Below are positions 15,360 through 24,459 of a stretch of DNA of 64,000 nucleotides, piece by piece. This stretch comes from Enterococcus sp. RIT-PI-f (GTDB lineage Bacteria > Bacillota > Bacilli > Lactobacillales > Enterococcaceae). The notes below the pieces were generated by a model. It did no database searches. It was not told the DNA's origin and worked only from the letters and a program-made list of their open reading frames with translations. The DNA lies in assembly GCF_001297065.1 (NCBI RefSeq), contig NZ_LHOX01000001.1, positions 17,992 through 81,991 on the forward strand, given 5' to 3'. The position numbers and the translations under genes are program-made. Positions within the stretch are counted from its first letter, which is position 1. Every line of letters begins with the position of its first letter.

Positions 15360-16643
15360 TTACATTGGAAACATCAAGATCGAACCAACAGTCAAAAAGA
15401 CCAACCGAATGAAATATTGCGGGATCGTAAAGCGCCAGAACTGACTGGCGGTATATTTTCCTGTTCCTAAGATCATGGCTGGCATGCCATCGATTGGTAA
15501 GAAGTGACCACACCAACCTGAGATCACAATGGCACAAGCTGCCGCTGTCGGATCAAGGCCTAGACTGGTACAAGTGGCAATCGCTAATGGTGTGAACACA
15601 TATACCGTGCCAATCGTTGATCCTGTCAATGTTGCCAATAAGCTGGTCAAGATACAGAAAACGAAAATCATCACAAATGGACTCACGTTGGTGCCTAACA
15701 TCCCTGCTACAGTCGTGCCGACTAAGTTTGTCAAGCCAGTACTGCCCAAGGCATCAGCCACACCAATCACCCCAGCAGACATCAGAATGATCGGCGCGCT
15801 GATAGAATCACGGATCTCTTTGAAATCCAAAACACCGATCACTAGGATAACAGCGACTGATAAGCCTGCCATCGCATATCCGGCATCACCAATTTTACTT
15901 TGCAGCAACATACCGACAACTGCGAAGATAAAAGCAGCATATGTCACAAGTTCTTTCCAACGAGGCAGCAAAGGCGCGCTATCTTCTTCATCACACACAG
16001 GTGCATCTGGATCATCCCCTGATGTTGGATGGTCCGGTAAAAATTTATATTGAATAATACAGTTTAGTAAGAAACCTAAAGATAAGAATAAATTGACAAT
16101 GGCAAATTTAAATACGGATACTTCTGACATGATCCCTGCAGCATTCAACACAGCAATCACGATGCCATATTGCAAGGCGGTATTGAAAGGCACCAAAGGA
16201 TGGTTGGCTGCAAACCCTGCCGTCATAATGACTTTAGATGGTGGCAATTTTTTTGAATAAGGCAATGTTGAAAGCAAACCCAATGTCAGAACATAATACG
16301 CTGTCGATCCAGTACCAAACAAACTACAGCCCAACATTACAATACAAATAATCAACAAGTATGATCGAAATCCACCCTTGTTCGCCATAGCGAACATGGC
16401 TTTTTTGAAAACGACAATAAAACTTGTCTTTTCTAAGGCGGCAATGATGGCCATAAACTCAGCCAACATAATGATCGTGGAATTTGAGAAACCAGCAAAT
16501 GCACCTTTGATATCAGTGATACCAAACATAACCAACAATAGACAGGCGAACAATGGTGCTGCCCCAAAAGGGATTTTTTCAATCATGATCAAGACGATCA
16601 TGACTACCGTAATTGCTAATGCAATCATCATTTGTACCGTCAT
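15360..16643 (-). CDS. SLC13/DASS-type anion permease
   Basis: The 427-residue integral membrane protein has about eleven spans and a cytoplasmic acidic loop (around residues 205-225). The GFSNSTIIMLAEFM and TGSTIGTVYVFTPLAIA segments are characteristic of the divalent anion/sodium symporter (ion transporter) superfamily. Its operon neighbours act on acidic sugars, so it is the probable uptake carrier for the carboxylate substrate. AGGAGG precedes the ATG. A hairpin separates it from the aldolase gene upstream. Confidence 0.85.
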   Translation of the reverse strand: MTVQMMIALAITVVMIVLIMIEKIPFGAAPLFACLLLVMFGITDIKGAFAGFSNSTIIMLAEFMAIIAALEKTSFIVVFKKAMFAMANKGGFRSYLLIICIVMLGCSLFGTGSTAYYVLTLGLLSTLPYSKKLPPSKVIMTAGFAANHPLVPFNTALQYGIVIAVLNAAGIMSEVSVFKFAIVNLFLSLGFLLNCIIQYKFLPDHPTSGDDPDAPVCDEEDSAPLLPRWKELVTYAAFIFAVVGMLLQSKIGDAGYAMAGLSVAVILVIGVLDFKEIRDSISAPIILMSAGVIGVADALGSTGLTNLVGTTVAGMLGTNVSPFVMIFVFCILTSLLATLTGSTIGTVYVFTPLAIATCTSLGLDPTAAACAIVISGWCGHFLPIDGMPAMILGTGKYTASQFWRFTIPQYFIRLVFLTVGSILMFPM

Positions 16644-16679
16644 AATATCCTCCTACTTTTACCTATAAGTGTGATCAAT

Positions 16680-16718
16680 CGATTGGCGGCATCTTGTGAT
16701 ATGCAGAATGGCCAATCG
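16680..16718 (-). other. Intercistronic hairpin before the permease gene
   Basis: CGATTGGC / GCCAATCG can pair across a 23-base loop between the aldolase stop and the permease ribosome site. No T-run follows, so it is more likely an mRNA processing or stability element than a terminator. Confidence 0.4.
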
Positions 16719-16745
16719 TTGACCTCCTTAAGCGGGTTGTTTTGA

Positions 16746-17654
16746 TCAACGCATACCGTTGTTTTTGTTTTCTTCCAACACTTGTTGCAAAGCAGCAATT
16801 CCAGCTTCTGGAATTTGATTGAAAGGTGCGCGACATTTACCTACAGGATTCCCTAATAATCCGGCTGCTGTTTTGACGATCGTGTTTGGATTGCCATATT
16901 TGAAGCAGTCTCTAAAGTTTTGGATACTGCCATTGGCCGTCTTCGCTTCTTCAATCTTGCCTTCAACAAATAAATCATAGATAGAAGACATTGTTTGCGG
17001 GTAAACATTCGCACATCCGGCAATACCACCTGTACCACCTGCCAATAATGTCCAAATAATCAACTGATCATTACCAGATAATGTGTAAAACTTGCCATTG
17101 GTCTTGCTTCTTCCTGCTTCGATATACCCTAGGATGTTGCTGAAGTTCCCACTAGAATCTTTCGCACCGATAATATTCTCGATTTGTGCTAGACGTGCGA
17201 CAGTTGCTGGCGCAATTGCGTTACCGGTCCGAGCAGGGATATTGTACAAAACGATTGGCATATCTACGGATTCCGCAACCGTTTTGTAATGGGTATAGAT
17301 TTCCTCTTGGCTTGCTGCTGCAAAGCTTGGGGCAATGATCGACAAGACATCTGCTCCAGCTTCTTGTGCCATTTTACTTTGAGCGATGGTTTCTTTCGTG
17401 GAGATCGCACCAGTACCTGCATAAATTGGCACTCGTCCTGCGGTTTGATCAACCACTACTTCTAAAACAGTTTTCTTTTCTTCTGCCGACAAGATGTACC
17501 CTTCTCCATTTGTGCCAAATGGAAAAATACCATGGATCCCATTGCTGATCATGCGTTCGACTTCGTTGCGCAGTTCTTCAACATTGATGCTTTCGTCCTC
17601 GTGCATGGGTGTCAAAATTGGGCTGATGATTCCTTTTAATTCAATTGTTTTCAT
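16746..17654 (-). CDS. DapA-family aldolase (DHDPS/NAL/KDG aldolase type)
   Basis: The 302-residue product starts at 17654 (AGAGGAGAAAC upstream). It is a TIM-barrel class I aldolase of the dihydrodipicolinate synthase/N-acetylneuraminate lyase family. Tyr137 (VLYNIPARTG) and the Schiff-base Lys165 (IIGAKDSSGN) are present; the phosphate or carboxylate loop is GTNGEG rather than the common GTTGE. Given the sialidase-fold and DUF1537 neighbours, it more likely splits or forms a 2-keto-3-deoxy sugar acid than makes dihydrodipicolinate. The product would be pyruvate plus an aldehyde that the neighbouring Fe-ADH could reduce. Confidence 0.88.
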   Translation of the reverse strand: MKTIELKGIISPILTPMHEDESINVEELRNEVERMISNGIHGIFPFGTNGEGYILSAEEKKTVLEVVVDQTAGRVPIYAGTGAISTKETIAQSKMAQEAGADVLSIIAPSFAAASQEEIYTHYKTVAESVDMPIVLYNIPARTGNAIAPATVARLAQIENIIGAKDSSGNFSNILGYIEAGRSKTNGKFYTLSGNDQLIIWTLLAGGTGGIAGCANVYPQTMSSIYDLFVEGKIEEAKTANGSIQNFRDCFKYGNPNTIVKTAAGLLGNPVGKCRAPFNQIPEAGIAALQQVLEENKNNGMR

Positions 17655-17709
17655 TTTAGTTTCTCCTCTTTTTTTATAGTATACGTTTTCATTTGTTCTA
17701 GAATGATCG

Positions 17710-17747
17710 ACAGATGCGTACGTCCCAGGAAGTGCACGCATCTATCG
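17710..17747 (-). other. Intercistronic hairpin between hydrolase and aldolase genes
   Basis: GATAGATGCGT / ACGCATCTGTC forms an 11-bp stem with one wobble pair just after the sialidase-fold gene. No T-run follows. It could tune expression of the genes on either side within the operon. Confidence 0.4.
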
Positions 17748-17756
17748 TCTAATTGC

Positions 17757-18926
17757 TTATTTTTCTACACCTTCACCCGAAGTCGGGTTATAGACGCCAC
17801 TTGTTTCTCGCTTTTGACCAAATAGATCTTCACGGGTAAAGCGCACATATTTCACGCATAATCGATTACGATACGCATAGACTAAGTGCAGGATACCCTG
17901 ACTATCTTGATATAGAGTAGGATACTCATGCTGTGAATTATTGGTCTTGTTTTCGGCACCAATATAGCCTTCTGCTGCTTCAAAGATACGGCCAACGGGC
18001 CACGTTTTGCCAAAATCTTCACTGACTGATACGGCAACTGGGTTGCGCAATCCTGGCCATGCTACCTGACCAAATACCGCATTTGGTGCTGCATTCAGGT
18101 TGTAAGCCAAAGCAACTTCTCCTGAATCAAGTTTAATGGCACTGATGCTGGCATTATTGTTCGGCAATACCGTTGCTTCAGGTACCGACCAACTGTCACC
18201 AAAGTCTAGTGATTCACTACTGTAAACAAAATCAGCAAAGCGGCTGCGCATAAAGGCGATCAAATGACCTGGCTCAACTTCAACGACATTGGCATGGACC
18301 CGACCACTACTATCAGGCATCCGAACTGGTTGCCAAGTTTGGCCTTCATCGTCGGAAATCTGAAATTCAGTAGGATCGTTGGTCAGTCCTTCTGCCGAAT
18401 CTTCGCATAGCCAAGTACTGTATAACCAGCGGCCATTGCTTAAAATCTGAATGCATTGGCGACCAAATGTGCCTTCATGTCCAAACAATACTTCTGGCTC
18501 TCCCCAAGTTTGGCCTTCATCAGCGGATTTTTGGACCATGATGATCGAGGTGAATTGCATGTTGTCTTTTCCTTCTTGGCGACTCACTTGTGATGTATAA
18601 ATCAACCAGATCTGATTATCTGGTGCACGAAAGAAAGAAGGATTTTGTTCACTACGCTCTTTTCCATGAGAAACGGTTTCTGGTACAGACCAGGTTTGTG
18701 TCATTGGATCTAGCTTAGATACGACAATGGAAATGTCTCCACTCCCTTCAAAGCTGCCGGCAAACAAGGCACATAACAGGCCGCCGTTGGCAGTTTCAAT
18801 CAATGCTGGCGCATGTGCTGTCTTGTTTCCACCTGTGGGAATCAGCCCATAATCGATGCCTAGAAAGTCTTCATGATACAATACTCCATTTGGTTCTGAT
18901 TGATGAACACGCGTTAATTGAGTCAC
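17757..18926 (-). CDS. Cytoplasmic sialidase-fold (BNR/Asp-box) hydrolase
   Basis: The 389-residue protein has no signal peptide. It starts at GTG with AGGAGGAG upstream. Four Asp boxes mark a six-bladed propeller: SADEGQTW (134-141), SDDEGQTW (191-198), the weaker SLDFGDSW (239-246) and SEDFGKTW (302-309). This is the BNR/sialidase superfamily, which includes exo-sialidases but also hydrolases for other acidic sugars. Its position between an aldolase and a PdxA2-type dehydrogenase suggests an intracellular glycosidase or lactonase that releases an acidic sugar after import. A true sialidase is possible but lacks support from other sialic-acid genes here. Confidence 0.82.
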   Translation of the reverse strand: MTQLTRVHQSEPNGVLYHEDFLGIDYGLIPTGGNKTAHAPALIETANGGLLCALFAGSFEGSGDISIVVSKLDPMTQTWSVPETVSHGKERSEQNPSFFRAPDNQIWLIYTSQVSRQEGKDNMQFTSIIMVQKSADEGQTWGEPEVLFGHEGTFGRQCIQILSNGRWLYSTWLCEDSAEGLTNDPTEFQISDDEGQTWQPVRMPDSSGRVHANVVEVEPGHLIAFMRSRFADFVYSSESLDFGDSWSVPEATVLPNNNASISAIKLDSGEVALAYNLNAAPNAVFGQVAWPGLRNPVAVSVSEDFGKTWPVGRIFEAAEGYIGAENKTNNSQHEYPTLYQDSQGILHLVYAYRNRLCVKYVRFTREDLFGQKRETSGVYNPTSGEGVEK

Positions 18927-18946
18927 GTTGTGTCTCCTCCTATAGA

Positions 18947-19987
18947 TTAGATTTGCGTTTGCTTGGTATTTTCTGCAAGACGGATTGCGTAGTCAATGGC
19001 ATTTTCAAGACTTGCTTCACTCGCAGTCCAATGCCCTGCTTGATCAAACGCTGTCCCATGATCGACAGATGTTCGGATGATTGGCAAATTCAGGGTAATA
19101 TTGACCCCTTCGACAGCCGCCCATTTTTGTGCTGCTTGATCATAGACAAAGCCCAAAAGCTTCAGTGGAATATGTCCTTGATCGTGATACATGGCGACGA
19201 CGATATCGTACATACCACCGTTGGCTTTAGAAAACAAAGTATCCGCTGGCAAAGAACCATAAACATTGATTCCTTCAGCTTTGGCTGCTTCAACTGCTGG
19301 ATTGATTTCTAAAATTTCTTCTTGACCAAAGAGACCATTTTCCCCGCAGTGGGGATTGAGTCCTGCCACTGCAACACGAGGATTTTCAATGCCTAGATCC
19401 TTACACGCTTTATCCGCGATACGAATCACATCTAGCACTCTTTGTTTCGTTGCCCGGTCACAGGCTTCTCTTAATGACACATGTGTCGACACATGTACCA
19501 CCCGCAAATTGCCATCTGCCAACATCATCGTATATTTTTCGGTCCCGGTAAGGTCCGCGTAGATTTCGGTATGTCCGGCATAATGATGGCCTGCCGCATT
19601 CATGGCTTCTTTGTTCAGTGGATTGGTGACTGTTGCATCGATTTTCTTGGCCAATGCCAGTTCAATCACTGTTTTGACGTATTGAAAAGCAGCATCTCCG
19701 CCGGCTTCTGACACTTTTCCAATTTCAAATGTATGCATATCGATGAGATTCAAATCAATCAAGTCGATTATGCCGTAGACGTATTTTCCTTCGCTTGGCT
19801 CTTCAATCACATTTAGTGTGAGAGATAATTCTGGATGTTGTTTTAAGTAATAAGCTAATACTGATGCATCGCCAATCAGTAAGGGACGGCATTGGTCATA
19901 CAATGCATTATTTGCGAAAGCTTTTAGTGAAATCTCAGGTCCGATCCCTGCTGGATCGCCCATGGTAATACCAATCAATTTTTTCAA
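18947..19987 (-). CDS. pdxA2: PdxA-family dehydrogenase (PdxA2, four-carbon acid phosphate)
   Basis: The 346-residue enzyme starts at TTG (GAAAGGACG upstream). It shows the family hallmarks ITMGDPAGIGPE, the metal-binding AGHTE, GLNPHCGE and YHDQGHIPLK. PdxA oxidises 4-phosphohydroxythreonine in vitamin B6 synthesis. The PdxA2 branch, found beside DUF1537 kinases, oxidises 4-phospho-D-threonate or 4-phospho-D-erythronate and decarboxylates it to dihydroxyacetone phosphate. The DUF1537 kinase in the same operon makes the second role much more likely. The NAD-linked reaction would feed glycolysis. Confidence 0.9.
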   Translation of the reverse strand: MKKLIGITMGDPAGIGPEISLKAFANNALYDQCRPLLIGDASVLAYYLKQHPELSLTLNVIEEPSEGKYVYGIIDLIDLNLIDMHTFEIGKVSEAGGDAAFQYVKTVIELALAKKIDATVTNPLNKEAMNAAGHHYAGHTEIYADLTGTEKYTMMLADGNLRVVHVSTHVSLREACDRATKQRVLDVIRIADKACKDLGIENPRVAVAGLNPHCGENGLFGQEEILEINPAVEAAKAEGINVYGSLPADTLFSKANGGMYDIVVAMYHDQGHIPLKLLGFVYDQAAQKWAAVEGVNITLNLPIIRTSVDHGTAFDQAGHWTASEASLENAIDYAIRLAENTKQTQI

Positions 19988-20015
19988 CTTTAACTACGTC
20001 CTTTCTTTTGCTGTA

Positions 20016-21173
20016 TTACAAAATTTGTAAATAGATAGCCCGAGCATCTTCTGGGGTGACTTCACGCTTGTTGTTCACAAGCAAACGTGTGACTTCCATC
20101 CCTGCTTCAACTAATCCGTCAATGTCTTCAGCCGGTACGTTGAACGTTTGTAAGCTAGTGGGAATCTCCAGCACTTTGACGATCTCGTCTAATCGGTTGA
20201 TCATATAGGCTGATTTTTCAGCTTCAGATAAGCCTTTGTCGCCATCTTTTACGACACGGTCATAGGCGATGGCCAATAAATCTTTGATCGCTGGCTCATT
20301 GAACTTCATAACTGGTGTCAACAAGATCGCATTCGACACACCATGCGCGATATGGTATTTCCCTCCTAACGGATAAGACAATGCGTGAACTGCTGTCGTG
20401 CCTGAGGCAGTGATCGCTACGCCCGCATAAAATGAACCTAGCAACATCTTACTTTTGGCCGTTAAGGCTTCTGAATTTGTACAAGCTTCAATGATATTGT
20501 TCATAATCAAATCTAATGCTTCTAAGGCAAATGTATCACTGATTGGGTTGGCTTTAGCAGAAGTGAAACATTCGATGGCATGACAGAGCGCATCGACCCC
20601 AGTTGCTGCAGCGATCGGCTGAGGCAAGTTTTGAATCAATCGGGCATCTAGCAAAACAAAATCAGCAATCATCTCTGGATTTACGATCCCAATCTTCAAA
20701 TCTTTTTCCGGAACACCAACAATCGCATTTGGCGTAGCCTCAGCACCGGTTCCTGCGGTAGATGGAATCATCAAACTTGGCACTTGTTTTTTTGCTAAAA
20801 GAGGATTGTCTAATAAATCTTTGACAGTATACGCATCCGTCGCCAGAATCGAAGCAAGTTTGGCTACATCCATGACCGATCCGCCGCCTACAGCAATAAT
20901 AAAGTCTGCCTTTTCTTCTTTAAAGGCGTCGATCATCGCTTGTGCTTCATGATAATTGGGTTCTGCAGGAATATCAGATAAAATCGTATATTCGATCCCA
21001 GCTTCTTTTATCATTTGAATCGGCAGATCAACCAGTCCTAGTCCTAACAATCCTTTGTCTGTAAAGATGACGATTTTTTTGATCGAATCATTTAAGATAT
21101 CTGTCAATTGCTCAATGGCATGCGCACCAGCGCGAATATTTTTAGGCATTTTCAAACTATAATCTGTTAACAT
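20016..21173 (-). CDS. Iron-containing (group III) alcohol dehydrogenase
   Basis: The 385-residue enzyme has the NAD-binding GGGSVMDVAK, the STAGTGAEAT segment and the metal site in ATGVDALCHAIE and HALSYPLGGKYHIAHG (Asp and three His). Enzymes of this family interconvert aldehydes or ketones and alcohols, for example lactaldehyde or tartronate-semialdehyde-like compounds. It overlaps the kinase gene by seven bases and is therefore tightly coupled to it. It may reduce the aldehyde released by the DapA-type aldolase or oxidise a hydroxy acid. Confidence 0.9.
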   Translation of the reverse strand: MLTDYSLKMPKNIRAGAHAIEQLTDILNDSIKKIVIFTDKGLLGLGLVDLPIQMIKEAGIEYTILSDIPAEPNYHEAQAMIDAFKEEKADFIIAVGGGSVMDVAKLASILATDAYTVKDLLDNPLLAKKQVPSLMIPSTAGTGAEATPNAIVGVPEKDLKIGIVNPEMIADFVLLDARLIQNLPQPIAAATGVDALCHAIECFTSAKANPISDTFALEALDLIMNNIIEACTNSEALTAKSKMLLGSFYAGVAITASGTTAVHALSYPLGGKYHIAHGVSNAILLTPVMKFNEPAIKDLLAIAYDRVVKDGDKGLSEAEKSAYMINRLDEIVKVLEIPTSLQTFNVPAEDIDGLVEAGMEVTRLLVNNKREVTPEDARAIYLQIL

Positions 21174-22426
21174 GGTATATCCTCCTCTATGTTTGTCTCG
21201 GTCTTCATCAACTCTTCAAATAACGTTTTCGTCCCAAAGCCTCCAGATTTTGTGATAACTTTCATTTGCTTATTATTCCACTCCAGCATTGATAAAACAA
21301 TACCTGGTTGCATTTCTGTCAATGGTATGATGCCCTTGATGCCTAAAACTTCCATTGATTGAAATAACGTATCTCCGCCAGTGAATAAAAAAGTGTTCTC
21401 TTGATGTTCTGTCCACAACGCTTCAGTCAGCTTCCCAAGTGCGACGCCAATCTGAAAGCGGCTGTCTCTAACCGAATGATTGGTTGTTTCACTTCGTCTG
21501 CGTAGCTCTGCGGATGTATCCTCACTGAATGTTTCAAAAATGATCAAGGGATATTCTTGCATCAATCGGCTATAGGCCTGTCGATCTTCTTTTCCTTGCG
21601 GACTATCCCAATAGTCTGCTGTTAATAATTGGTCCGCTGTGAGAGAAATTCTCGGGTAACGTTCTTCTGCATATTGGACTTGCGCTTGCGTGATTGGATT
21701 GACACTGCCACAGACGACGACGATCGGTTTTTCGATCGTATGGGCGACGTTCTCTCGTGCCGGGAAGAGCTGTTTTGCCAAAACCTTAGCGAATCCAGCA
21801 CAACCCACCGTAACCCTTAATAAATTTGCTTCTTGTAATTTTTCTGCTTGCCATCGCAGCATCTCATCGGTTTGGGCATCAAAGACATGGACTGCCGCAT
21901 CTTCTTGATGGATCGTTTCTGCTTGAATCAATACTGCTGAGAGATTTGCCTCTTTTTTTAATCGCTGGATAATATTGCTCTCTCTCACCGGTTCATAAGG
22001 ATCTTCTGCAAATACACTCTCTGACACCAGTACATCATCTATATATAAGTGCCCATTTACCACTACCCGATTCATCTCTGGGTAAGCAGGTAAAAAGGGA
22101 ATTGCTTGTTGCGGAAAACTATCAACGACTGCTTTGATCTCTGAACTGATATTTCCTCTTAAGGCAGAATCCACCTTTTTGTAGATATAGGGAATGTCTG
22201 CTGCTAAAGCATCTGAAAGAATGGCTTTGATGCGTTCATATGCCTGATCCTGACTCAAATGACGACTTTCGGCATTGATCACCAGCACTTCCAAAGCTGA
22301 TGATATCCTCCCGTAATCGATCTCGGTTTGTGTAGACACCATCGTCTGAATGCCCTGACTTGAAAATTGAACGCCTGTATCCAAAGCGCCAGTAAAATCA
22401 TCTGCGATAACCAATAACTTTAACAT
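21167..22426 (-). CDS. Four-carbon acid sugar kinase (DUF1537)
   Basis: The 419-residue protein begins with VIADDFTGALDTG, the conserved start of the DUF1537 N-terminal domain, and ends with the nucleotide-binding domain carrying FTGGDTLFQ and KSGGFG. DUF1537 kinases (OtnK, DtnK, LtnK) phosphorylate erythronate or threonate at O4, or 3-oxo-tetronates, using ATP. It is the first gene of the operon, followed by Fe-ADH and PdxA2. The specific four-carbon acid cannot be read from the sequence. Confidence 0.88.
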   Translation of the reverse strand: MLKLLVIADDFTGALDTGVQFSSQGIQTMVSTQTEIDYGRISSALEVLVINAESRHLSQDQAYERIKAILSDALAADIPYIYKKVDSALRGNISSEIKAVVDSFPQQAIPFLPAYPEMNRVVVNGHLYIDDVLVSESVFAEDPYEPVRESNIIQRLKKEANLSAVLIQAETIHQEDAAVHVFDAQTDEMLRWQAEKLQEANLLRVTVGCAGFAKVLAKQLFPARENVAHTIEKPIVVVCGSVNPITQAQVQYAEERYPRISLTADQLLTADYWDSPQGKEDRQAYSRLMQEYPLIIFETFSEDTSAELRRRSETTNHSVRDSRFQIGVALGKLTEALWTEHQENTFLFTGGDTLFQSMEVLGIKGIIPLTEMQPGIVLSMLEWNNKQMKVITKSGGFGTKTLFEELMKTETNIEEDIPC

Positions 22427-22455
22427 TTACTCACCGCCTTGAACTTCTTGACTTG

Positions 22456-22485
22456 ATTATAAAAGCAAAATACAAGCGTTTACAT
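22456..22485 (-). promoter_or_regulatory. Acid-sugar operon promoter with cre site
   Basis: On the minus strand TATAAT (22456-22461) lies about 30 bp before the kinase start. Just upstream is ATGTAAACGCTTGTA (22471-22485), which fits the CcpA cre consensus WTGNAANCGNWNNCW at all but one defined position. A CcpA-HPr(Ser-P) complex bound here would cover the -35 region and shut the operon when glucose is present. No -24/-12 sigma-54 promoter is visible. Confidence 0.65.
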
Positions 22486-22605
22486 TCTGAATTATCTAAA
22501 AAATGTTTAATTTAGAAACAATCTTCAAAATAATCTTACTTTTTTAAAATAAATCATGTTACTATTGTTCATATATGAAACATATGATAGTAAAGGAGAA
22601 TGATT

Positions 22606-24393
22606 ATGGAGAAAATCAATGTGTTGGGTATCGCACCTTATGAAGAATTAAACCACTCCATGCAAGTGATTGCGGCGCAATATTCAGAAATCAATGCGTC
22701 CATTTTTACGGCTGATTTGGAAGATGGTCAATTATTAGCGGAAAAGATGCAATCTGAGGGTTTTGACGCGATTATTTCTCGCGGAGGAACAGCTCGGTTG
22801 ATTCGCCAATCCGTTTCTTTGCCTGTCATTGATGTGTCGTTATCGATTTACGATGTTTTGAGCGCCATTCGACTAGCCGAAAATTATACGGAAAATTTTG
22901 CCATCGTAGGGTACCCCAGCATCACCGAAAAAGCCCATCTACTCTGTGATCTTCTCGGCTATTCAATAGAGATCCAAACGATTTATGATAAACAAGATGC
23001 GCAAACCATTCTTGATACGATTGCAGAAAAAGGCTATCCTTTGATTTTGTGCGATGCCATCACCAATCGAATCGCGCAAAGCCGTGCGTTCAATACACTA
23101 TTGATCACCTCCGGTCTAGAAAGTATCAAAAGTGCTTTTAATGATGCAGTCACCATCGTTACCCAAGTCAATCAAGTCAAGCGAGAAAAAGCGATATTGG
23201 CGCAAGGTATCCTTGCCCAATCGCCTTATATGATCTTATTTGATCAAGCATTTCGTACCGTATTTACGTCGATTACTGATGAACGGTTGCAGGATGATAT
23301 CCGCCAATCTTTGCGTACTAATCAAACGAAAACCGGCGAAAGTCAATTGTACGTTGCCCATTTAGATCGCTTTTTTTCATTAAACATTGCTAGTTATACC
23401 CTGGATGATGGTATTTTTTATAGTTGTTGGCTGCAAAAACAGCAAACACCCAATATGCGGAAGGAAGGTGCGGTCACCTACCAGAAGAAAAATGATGTGG
23501 AAGACCAATTGGCGAAGCAATTATTAGCCACCCAACTCATTCCAAGTACCATCAAAGATGAATTGACCCACTATAAAAACAGTTTTCGCGCCTATTTAGT
23601 ATTTGGTGAAAGTGGCACTGCCAAAAATAAAATTGCCAAAAAAATCTATTTGGAACAAACGAAAAACAACAACTATTTGATTACGATCGACTGCAAAACA
23701 GCAACGGACAAGTTATGGAAATTTCTTGTGAATGCTGCAAATGGCCCTTTCGTCGACATGCATAATACAATCTTTTTTTCAAACATTGATCAGTTAGATC
23801 TCACAGCCATCGAGCGACTACTTGATTTGATCAAATCAACCAATGTCTTACGCCGCAATCAGATAATCTTCACTTACGATACCAACCATTCAGATAATCC
23901 CCACAAATTTGATCGGCTCGTCAGTGAATTGCATAGTGCCAAAATCTATGCCCCAGCTGTTCGTGAAAGAAAAAATGAATTAAATATTCTCACGACCTTA
24001 CTCTTGAATAAAGTGAATATCGCCTATAGTAAAGAAATCATGGGGTTTGAACCAAATGCGTTAAACGCATTCCTCGACTATGATTGGCCGGGAAACTTTG
24101 ATCAGTTAGAAGACTGCGTCAAAGAACTTGTTGTCAATGCAACGACCCACTATATATCTGATCACCAAGTCACTGAACTTTTGAACAAAGAACGTTTGAT
24201 CCACAATTTCGCCAGCATGAAAATTCTGAACGTAAAAACCAAGAATTCTCTGCATCAGCCAACCTTGTTTGATTACACGAAAGAGATCATTCTACATGTG
24301 CTAGAACAAAATAAAGGCAATCAATCAAAGACAGCTGCTCAATTGGGCATTAGTCGGACGACTTTGTGGCGGTATTTGAAAGAAGATGCATAA
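22606..24393 (+). CDS. PrpR_N-type regulator with degenerate AAA+ domain
   Basis: The start at 22606 is best placed behind AAAGGAG; the product has 595 residues. Residues about 1-190 resemble the PrpR_N sensor domain (ISRGGTARLIRQ). Residues about 320-540 resemble the AAA+ domain of bacterial enhancer-binding proteins, with Walker A FGESGTAKNKIAK, but the GAFTGA loop that contacts sigma-54 is absent and the sensor region is altered. The C-terminus is a Fis-type helix-turn-helix (NQSKTAAQLGISRTTLWRYL). It reads divergently from the acid-sugar operon, which it probably activates or represses in response to an acid metabolite, apparently without sigma-54. Confidence 0.82.
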   Translation: MEKINVLGIAPYEELNHSMQVIAAQYSEINASIFTADLEDGQLLAEKMQSEGFDAIISRGGTARLIRQSVSLPVIDVSLSIYDVLSAIRLAENYTENFAIVGYPSITEKAHLLCDLLGYSIEIQTIYDKQDAQTILDTIAEKGYPLILCDAITNRIAQSRAFNTLLITSGLESIKSAFNDAVTIVTQVNQVKREKAILAQGILAQSPYMILFDQAFRTVFTSITDERLQDDIRQSLRTNQTKTGESQLYVAHLDRFFSLNIASYTLDDGIFYSCWLQKQQTPNMRKEGAVTYQKKNDVEDQLAKQLLATQLIPSTIKDELTHYKNSFRAYLVFGESGTAKNKIAKKIYLEQTKNNNYLITIDCKTATDKLWKFLVNAANGPFVDMHNTIFFSNIDQLDLTAIERLLDLIKSTNVLRRNQIIFTYDTNHSDNPHKFDRLVSELHSAKIYAPAVRERKNELNILTTLLLNKVNIAYSKEIMGFEPNALNAFLDYDWPGNFDQLEDCVKELVVNATTHYISDHQVTELLNKERLIHNFASMKILNVKTKNSLHQPTLFDYTKEIILHVLEQNKGNQSKTAAQLGISRTTLWRYLKEDA

Positions 24394-24409
24394 AAGGAAT
24401 TGTCTCAAT

Positions 24410-24459
24410 GTGAAGACGAACAGACCCATCCCGCATGGAATGAGCCTGTTCGTATTCAC
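24410..24459 (+). terminator. Hairpin after the regulator gene
   Basis: GTGAAGACGAACAG / CTGTTCGTATTCAC forms a 14-bp stem with one mismatch and a 22-base loop, 17 bp after the regulator stop. No strong T-run follows, so its efficiency as a terminator is uncertain. Confidence 0.55.

Noticed and set aside
17757..18926. Secreted sialidase as a virulence factor
   Set aside because: There is no signal peptide or cell-wall anchor, and no sialic-acid kinase, epimerase or NanT-type gene is nearby. A cytoplasmic catabolic role fits better.
18803..19312. 169-codon plus-strand frame across the sialidase-fold and pdxA2 genes
   Set aside because: Antisense to two well-supported genes, Cys/His/Ile-biased composition, no ribosome site.
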